From positions 1-8,758 of the forward strand of contig DATFWQ010000325.1 of assembly GCA_035259145.1 (NCBI GenBank): a stretch of 8,758 bases of DNA. Reading direction: 5' to 3'. The translations under genes and the position numbers were made by a program. Source of the stretch: CF-161 sp035259145 (lineage in GTDB: Bacteria > Chloroflexota > Dormibacteria > Dormibacterales > Dormibacteraceae). The notes under the pieces are model-generated. The model searched no databases. It was given only the letters and a program-made list of their open reading frames with translations, and was not told where the DNA came from. Below are positions 5,145 to 8,758 of the stretch, piece by piece; the stretch's first letter is position 1, and each line of letters opens with the position of its first letter.

Positions 5145-5356
5145 GTTACAGGGCGCCGCAAGGCTGGGCATGAGCGTCAGGCGTCAATCGCGGATCATCT
5201 CTGCTCAAATCACCCCGCGGGGTAGACCAGCGGCCCGGCTCCCGTCAGGCAGCCCTGCCGGTAGATGGGATCGTCAGCAACTAAGCCAGGGGTGGGAGCT
5301 GTACAACCGCGTTTGCAGCCTCACTTACGGGCAAACCCAGCCGCCCGAACGAGGTG

Positions 5357-5830
5357 ATGCTGGCGGTGAACAACATCACGTCGATCCACCGCGGCCTCCG
5401 CGGCGGCTCGGCTCGGCTCCTGATGACCACCAAGACGGGGACGCCGCGGCGGGCGGTGACCGTGGTCGGCAACGAGACCGTCAAAGGGCTGCGGCATGGC
5501 TGGAGCGAGCGGCTCAAGATTCTCATTCAGCTGCCGCTGTTCGTACGTTGGTGCTGCCGCCCGGCTTCACCGTCGGCTGGGGCGAGACAATCGCCGACGG
5601 CAGCGAACTCGCCTGGACCCTCGACCCGCGCCAGGCCAGCTGGCTGCTGCTGGGCGTGGCCGCCTTCACCTACACCTGGCCCTGCACTGGCGCATCGAGG
5701 AGGTGCTGCCACCCCCCTGCTCGTCGTGGGCGCAGCCAAGCTGGCGCTGGCCATCGCAGGGATCACCACGGGGTGGAAAGGATTGCGGCGCCCGCGACGC
5801 TCGCACAAAGGGCAGCCTATCCGCACCTAG
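5357..5830 (+). pseudogene. Membrane-protein pseudogene with three frameshifts
   Basis: Protein-like sequence moves between frames. The first part (AVNNITSIHRGLRGGSARLL, GTPRRAVTVVGNETVKGLRH, SERLKILIQLPLF) runs from 5357 to about 5540. It continues in a second frame as LPPGFTVGWGETIADGSELA then WTLDPRQASWLLLGVAAFTY to about 5680. It moves to a third frame as LHWRIEEVLPP to about 5715, then returns to the first frame as LLVVGAAKLALAIAGITTGW and ends KGLRRPRRSHKGQPIRT with TAG at 5828. Joined, this is one protein of roughly 155 residues with two hydrophobic segments and a basic tail. The codons keep GC bias across each switch, as expected for a recently broken gene. Family not recognised. Its stop overlaps the convergent Nudix stop. 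Confidence 0.6.
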
Positions 5831-6411
5831 GAGGCTGCCCGGTAGCGCCGGTCGGCGGCCAGGGCCAAGTCGAGCAGCCGCCCGGCGATCGCCTTCTCCT
5901 GCCAGAACAGCGTGGCTAGCACCAGATCCGGTGCCACCAGCCGTCGACCGGTCATTTCATGCCTGGGCCGCCACGGCTGCACGGAGACGCGGGTCCACCA
6001 GCGGGTCTGGTAGTAGCTGGCAACCTCGCCCGGGTTGAGCGGGTCGGCCACGTGCTGACAGGCCAGGTACTCGCAGGCGACCACCCTGACGCAGGCCTCC
6101 TCGGCGACCTCCCGCACGAGCGCTTGCTCAACGGTCTCGCCGGGCTCGACGCTGCCGCCGGGAAACGTCCAATGCTCGTCATCCCAGGTCACCATGACCA
6201 CCCGGCCGTCCGCGGTGACACAGATACCCAGCGCCTGAGTGACCTGCCCCGCCGGAGGCATCCAGCCCGGCGCCATCAGCGTGAACCAGGCTGGCCGCGC
6301 CACCTCCAGCACCGGCTGCGGCGCCACCGCCGCATCGACCGGGCCACCCGGTACCGGCATCGGCGCACCACCGATCGGAATGTCGGAGGAAGTGTGGGTC
6401 ACGACGAGCAT
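5827..6411 (-). CDS. Nudix hydrolase
   Basis: The ATG at 6411 gives 194 residues. The Nudix box lies at 86-108: G86, E92 after five residues, then R100-E101 after seven, and E104-E105. These supply the expected metal-binding glutamates for cleaving a nucleoside diphosphate linked to another group. The box position normally held by Gly is Cys107 (EEACV). LGICVTADGRVVMVTWDDEH (61-80) is a typical strand pair before the box. The frame is open much further upstream, to 6621, but that part runs through an IS terminus and its hairpin (6457-6642), so it is not native. A second possible ATG is at 6360. No good ribosome binding site is visible. Nudix genes occur in actinomycete integrative elements, which fits the nearby tRNA-like half. 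Substrate unknown. Confidence 0.82.
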   Translation of the reverse strand: MLVVTHTSSDIPIGGAPMPVPGGPVDAAVAPQPVLEVARPAWFTLMAPGWMPPAGQVTQALGICVTADGRVVMVTWDDEHWTFPGGSVEPGETVEQALVREVAEEACVRVVACEYLACQHVADPLNPGEVASYYQTRWWTRVSVQPWRPRHEMTGRRLVAPDLVLATLFWQEKAIAGRLLDLALAADRRYRAAS

Positions 6412-6456
6412 TGTGCCTGGCGCTAGGCGGGGCGCCTTCCCGGGCGGTCGCTCACC

Positions 6457-6490
6457 TGTCCCGTTAATCTCCGCCGCGTCACTGCGTTTC
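6457..6490 (+). repeat. IS-end-like terminus c
   Basis: The sequence begins TGTCCCGTTA and matches 583-616 at 28 of 34 positions. It lies 46 bp upstream of the chosen Nudix start and 116 bp left of the 70-bp hairpin unit, so it forms the outer boundary of the second IS remnant. It shares TGT-x-CCGTTA with the termini at 1337 and 5117. Confidence 0.55.
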
Positions 6491-6572
6491 GGGCGGGGTG
6501 GCGAGTCCAGCTTGGCCATCGGTCGCAGGACCCTTGTCATCCATGTTGACCTGCGTCGATGCTCGGAGCATT

Positions 6573-6642
6573 CGTTCGCGCTTTGAAACGTCCGATCTTC
6601 GTCCAGACGAGTCGACGACAAACATCGGACTGTTCAAAGCGG
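6573..6642. repeat. 70-bp inverted-repeat unit, copy 2
   Basis: This unit is identical at all 70 positions to 1421-1490 and in the same orientation, 5,152 bp away. The arms are at 6579-6596 and 6624-6641. Identity stops sharply on the left. On the right it falls to roughly three quarters. This copy lies between the IS terminus and the trace of the transposase 3' end. Confidence 0.75.
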
Positions 6643-6735
6643 AACCGGCTCCCACCTCAAGCCCGTCGACCTGCCGTCGTTGACACTGGCCGTGCCCTTA
6701 CGAGGGCTTCTTGTCTCAACCCGGCTTCGGCGCCT

Positions 6736-7026
6736 AGTGAAGACCCGGCAAGCGCCGCCGCCGCCACCTCCCGGGCCTGGAGCCCAGGGGCACGGCCTGG
6801 GCAGTTGGCGACAGCGGGAATCGCGACCGGCTCCCGGTGGCCGCATGCAGCACGGAGACCGATCATTCATCGAGCACCCCAGCGGAGTTCAGGCCAGCCC
6901 TGCTGACCTACAGGACCCGCGGGCGACGGCCAGTGAATTACCAGTAGAGGTCCGATTGGGCAGTTGCGGCGAGCTCACCGGGATTAAAGTAGATTCGCTA
7001 TCAGAGTCGGCTCGGAGGTGATTCTC
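6736..7026. other. Intergenic region upstream of the amidase operon
   Basis: No convincing gene is present: the plus frame over 6680-7021 is proline/arginine-rich and lacks motifs. A promoter for the amidase gene should lie here. The best -10-like hexamer is TAGATT at 6990-6995, with TTGCGG at 6964-6969 a poorly spaced -35. The ribosome binding site GGAGG is at 7014-7018. Confidence 0.3.
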
Positions 7027-8007
7027 ATGCAGGCGGCCGAGAAGAAGATCGAGCGCTCCAGCGCCACGGTGACCGACTTCGGAGCTTATCTCGAGCCCGT
7101 GCTCCGGGTCCAGCCCGGTGAGCGCTTTACCGTGGAGACACAGGACAACCTCTTCGGCAGGATCACGAGCGAGGAGGTTCTACCGTCTCCGGAGCACCTC
7201 GACATCCTGCGCACAACCCCCTGGACGGTGAACCCAGTGGCTGGTCCTATCTACATCGAGGGCTCTAAGGCCGGTGACCTGCTGGTGGTGGAAATCGAGG
7301 AGATGGTCCCCACCGACACAGGCTGGACTGGGTTCCTCGCCACCTTTGGCAACCTTGCCCAACGTCACGACTTCCCCGAGTTACAGCAGTTCTATTCGCG
7401 GATGACCCGGCACGAGCCCGGACCGAGCGGCACCACCTCGGATGGGAGCGGCAGCTTTACCGTCACACGAGAAGTGAGATACCCCCTTCGTCCCTTCCTG
7501 GGGACGATCGTGACAGCCCCAGAGAGAGGGGTTCACAACACGCTCGTCACTCAGGGATCCTGGGGCGGCAACATCGACTGCAAACACGTGTGCAAGGGCC
7601 ACCGCGTCATGCTCAACACTTACCACGACGGTGGGTTGCTTTTCTTCGGCGACGGCCACGCAGCTCAGGGCGACAGCGAGTACACAGGAATTGCTGACGA
7701 GAGCGCCATGGACACCACTGTCCGCTGCCACGTGATCGAGAAGAAGCGGATCCCCGGCGTGCTTCGAATCGAGACTCCCGGCAGCCTCATCCAGGTGGAC
7801 AGCGCGCGGAATACCGGCAGCATGGATCGGGCATTGAACGGAGCCTTCATTGGCATGATGGACTGGCTGACCAAGGATCACGGCATGGATACCAGGGAGG
7901 CCTACTTGCACTTCACTGCCAATCCAGACGTCGTTGTCCACACATACCAGTTTGTCGGCCCTGCCTTCTACGTCGTCGGAGTCGAGTTTCCGAAGCGCTA
8001 CATCTGA
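7027..8007 (+). CDS. Acetamidase/formamidase (FmdA/AmdA) family hydrolase
   Basis: The ATG at 7027 has GGAGG eight bases upstream and gives 326 residues, typical of the family. An in-frame GTG at 7018 overlaps the ribosome binding site and is rejected. Characteristic blocks are WTVNPVAGPIYIEGSKAGD (66-84), SWGGNIDCKHVCKGHRVML (178-196) and FFGDGHAAQGDSEYTG (206-221), which form the core of the all-beta FmdA/AmdA fold. Family enzymes hydrolyse formamide, acetamide or similar short amides to ammonia and the acid in the cytoplasm. The exact substrate cannot be read from sequence, and some members act on larger amides. The gene is followed after 28 bp by a short-chain dehydrogenase, so the pair may process an amide-containing compound in a catabolic route. 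No decay is seen, and codon use is uniformly GC-biased. Confidence 0.9.
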   Translation: MQAAEKKIERSSATVTDFGAYLEPVLRVQPGERFTVETQDNLFGRITSEEVLPSPEHLDILRTTPWTVNPVAGPIYIEGSKAGDLLVVEIEEMVPTDTGWTGFLATFGNLAQRHDFPELQQFYSRMTRHEPGPSGTTSDGSGSFTVTREVRYPLRPFLGTIVTAPERGVHNTLVTQGSWGGNIDCKHVCKGHRVMLNTYHDGGLLFFGDGHAAQGDSEYTGIADESAMDTTVRCHVIEKKRIPGVLRIETPGSLIQVDSARNTGSMDRALNGAFIGMMDWLTKDHGMDTREAYLHFTANPDVVVHTYQFVGPAFYVVGVEFPKRYI

Positions 8008-8035
8008 GCCCGTTGGCTGTTTGGGAGGGTAAGCC

Positions 8036-8758
8036 ATGGATCTTGGCTTGACCGGCAAGGCGGCTTTGGTCACGGCAGCAAGCCGAGGCATTGGCAAGGG
8101 AGTGGCTCGAGAGCTTGCTGCCGAAGGAGCCCGGGTCTTGATCTGCGCACGCGGCCGCCACGACCTGGACAAGACTGCCCAGGAGATCCGGGACTTGGGC
8201 GGGGAGGTGCACGCCGTCCAAGCCGACGTGGCCAACATGGAGGATCCTCCGAGGGTCGTAGAAGAGACTGTCCGCCAATTAGGAAGGATCGACATACTGG
8301 TCAACAACGCGGGAGACGCCTGGCTCGGCCGTTCAGTCGATACGACGGATGACGAGTGGCGCTACAGCATGGAGGTGACCTTCTTCAGCGCGGTCCGATT
8401 CACCCGTGCTGTGGTGCCGCACATGCGTCGGCAGGGCGGTGGACGCGTCGTCAACATTGCCTCGGTCAGCGGCCACACCATGTTGGGCGGTCTCGCCGAT
8501 TACCAGTCAGCAAAGGCAGCCATGCTTGCCTTTTCGAAGACAATGGCGATCGACCTGGCGGCGGATAACATCCTCGTCAACTGTGTCTGCCCCGCGCTGA
8601 TCCATACCCCACTCTGGGACAGGCTCGCCGACGCGATGGTACCTACGGTCGGCAAGACCAGAGAGGAGGTTTTCCAGAACCTTGCCAGTCAGCTCCTGAT
8701 GCTGAAGCGCTACGGCAGGGCTGACGAAGTCTCTGGCCTGGTGGCCTTCCTGGCCTCC
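8036..8758 (+). CDS. Short-chain dehydrogenase/reductase, FabG-like (C-terminus outside window)
   Basis: The ATG at 8036 is preceded by GGGAGGG at 8023-8029 and the frame is open to the window edge (241 residues of an expected 250-265). The Rossmann motif TAASRGIG is at 13-20, the NNAG motif at 90-93, the catalytic Ser is probably S143 (IASVSG), and Y156-x-x-x-K160 is in DYQSAK. Arg39 after the second strand (LICARGR) suggests NADP(H) preference. The Asn of the classical catalytic tetrad, expected in a V-N-L/V-x-S block before the T-R-A-V-V-P helix, appears as Thr115 (MEVTFFSAV). This is unusual for a classical SDR. Substrate unknown. It is probably co-transcribed with the amidase-family gene upstream, the intergenic gap being only 28 bp. 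Confidence 0.88.
   Translation, partial: MDLGLTGKAALVTAASRGIGKGVARELAAEGARVLICARGRHDLDKTAQEIRDLGGEVHAVQADVANMEDPPRVVEETVRQLGRIDILVNNAGDAWLGRSVDTTDDEWRYSMEVTFFSAVRFTRAVVPHMRRQGGGRVVNIASVSGHTMLGGLADYQSAKAAMLAFSKTMAIDLAADNILVNCVCPALIHTPLWDRLADAMVPTVGKTREEVFQNLASQLLMLKRYGRADEVSGLVAFLAS

Larger units (their letters stand above)
6457..6735 (-). mobile_element. Decayed IS end, copy 2
   Basis: This remnant repeats the order seen at 1337-1758: TGT terminus (6457), hairpin unit (6573-6642), then DNA homologous to the tail of copy 1. In the stretch right of the hairpin, both copies share a block reading GTCAAC-x-ACGGC-x-x-GTCGA on the minus strand, and a frame ending EPVPL and a stop. The transposase NSIAERW region is absent here, so even less of the element survives. 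Between terminus and hairpin the two copies do not align convincingly (about 90 and 122 bp). The insertion separates the Nudix gene from its original upstream region. Confidence 0.55.

Noticed and set aside
6412..6621. Upstream extension of the Nudix frame as its true N-terminus
   Set aside because: The extension reads through the IS terminus at 6457 and the hairpin unit at 6573. A similar KxTDVAE-NGTG peptide at 583-616 is explained by the same DNA repeat, not protein homology.
7381..8307. A 308-codon minus-strand open frame
   Set aside because: It is the complement of the amidase-family gene and the SDR start, both with full motif sets and good ribosome binding sites.

Overview
The window is GC-rich DNA with actinobacterial features: GC-biased third codon positions, a promoter that would give a leaderless transcript, CGNR and UbiG-like families in actinobacterial form, and remnants of actinobacterial insertion sequences. 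It reads as accessory DNA full of scars. A few intact genes lie between truncated genes, IS ends and rearrangement junctions. No CRISPR array, rRNA or complete tRNA was found.

Layout. 1-474 (minus): 5' part of a UbiG-like SAM methyltransferase running off the left edge. 475-1347: an IS-end-like sequence, a 3' gene fragment, and a small zinc-ribbon gene whose 3' end is cut by an IS end. 1337-1758: decayed end of a DDE-integrase-type IS, carrying a 70-bp inverted-repeat unit. 2014-2367 (minus): a small conserved-looking hypothetical gene. 2379-2724: two gene fragments meeting at a junction near 2525, one with a Cys-pair cluster like RecB-type nucleases and one the N-terminus of an MFS transporter. 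2738-3768 (minus): a CGNR/ABATE regulator overlapping a Rid-family gene, with the broken MFS gene as former third member. A short AT-rich palindromic promoter region separates this operon from a divergent RibD_C/DHFR-like reductase (3874-4437).

4488-4670 holds what looks like the 3' half of a tRNA-Pro(CGG) on the minus strand, followed by two clusters of a degenerate 10-bp, helically phased repeat. This resembles the edge of a site-specific integrative element. Beyond it are an IS-end-like sequence (5115), a membrane-protein pseudogene with three frameshifts (5357-5830) and a convergent Nudix hydrolase (5827-6411). A second IS end (6457-about 6735) carries an exact copy of the 70-bp unit.

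From 7027 the sequence looks healthy: an acetamidase/formamidase-family gene followed 28 bp later by a short-chain dehydrogenase that runs off the right edge, probably a small catabolic operon.

The most interesting signals are at DNA level: the tRNA-Pro-like half with its phased repeats, the identical 70-bp hairpin units in two otherwise diverged IS ends 5,152 bp apart, and four same-direction TGT(G/C)CCGTTA termini. No clearly new protein system was identified. Family assignments come from reading the translations, without a database search.
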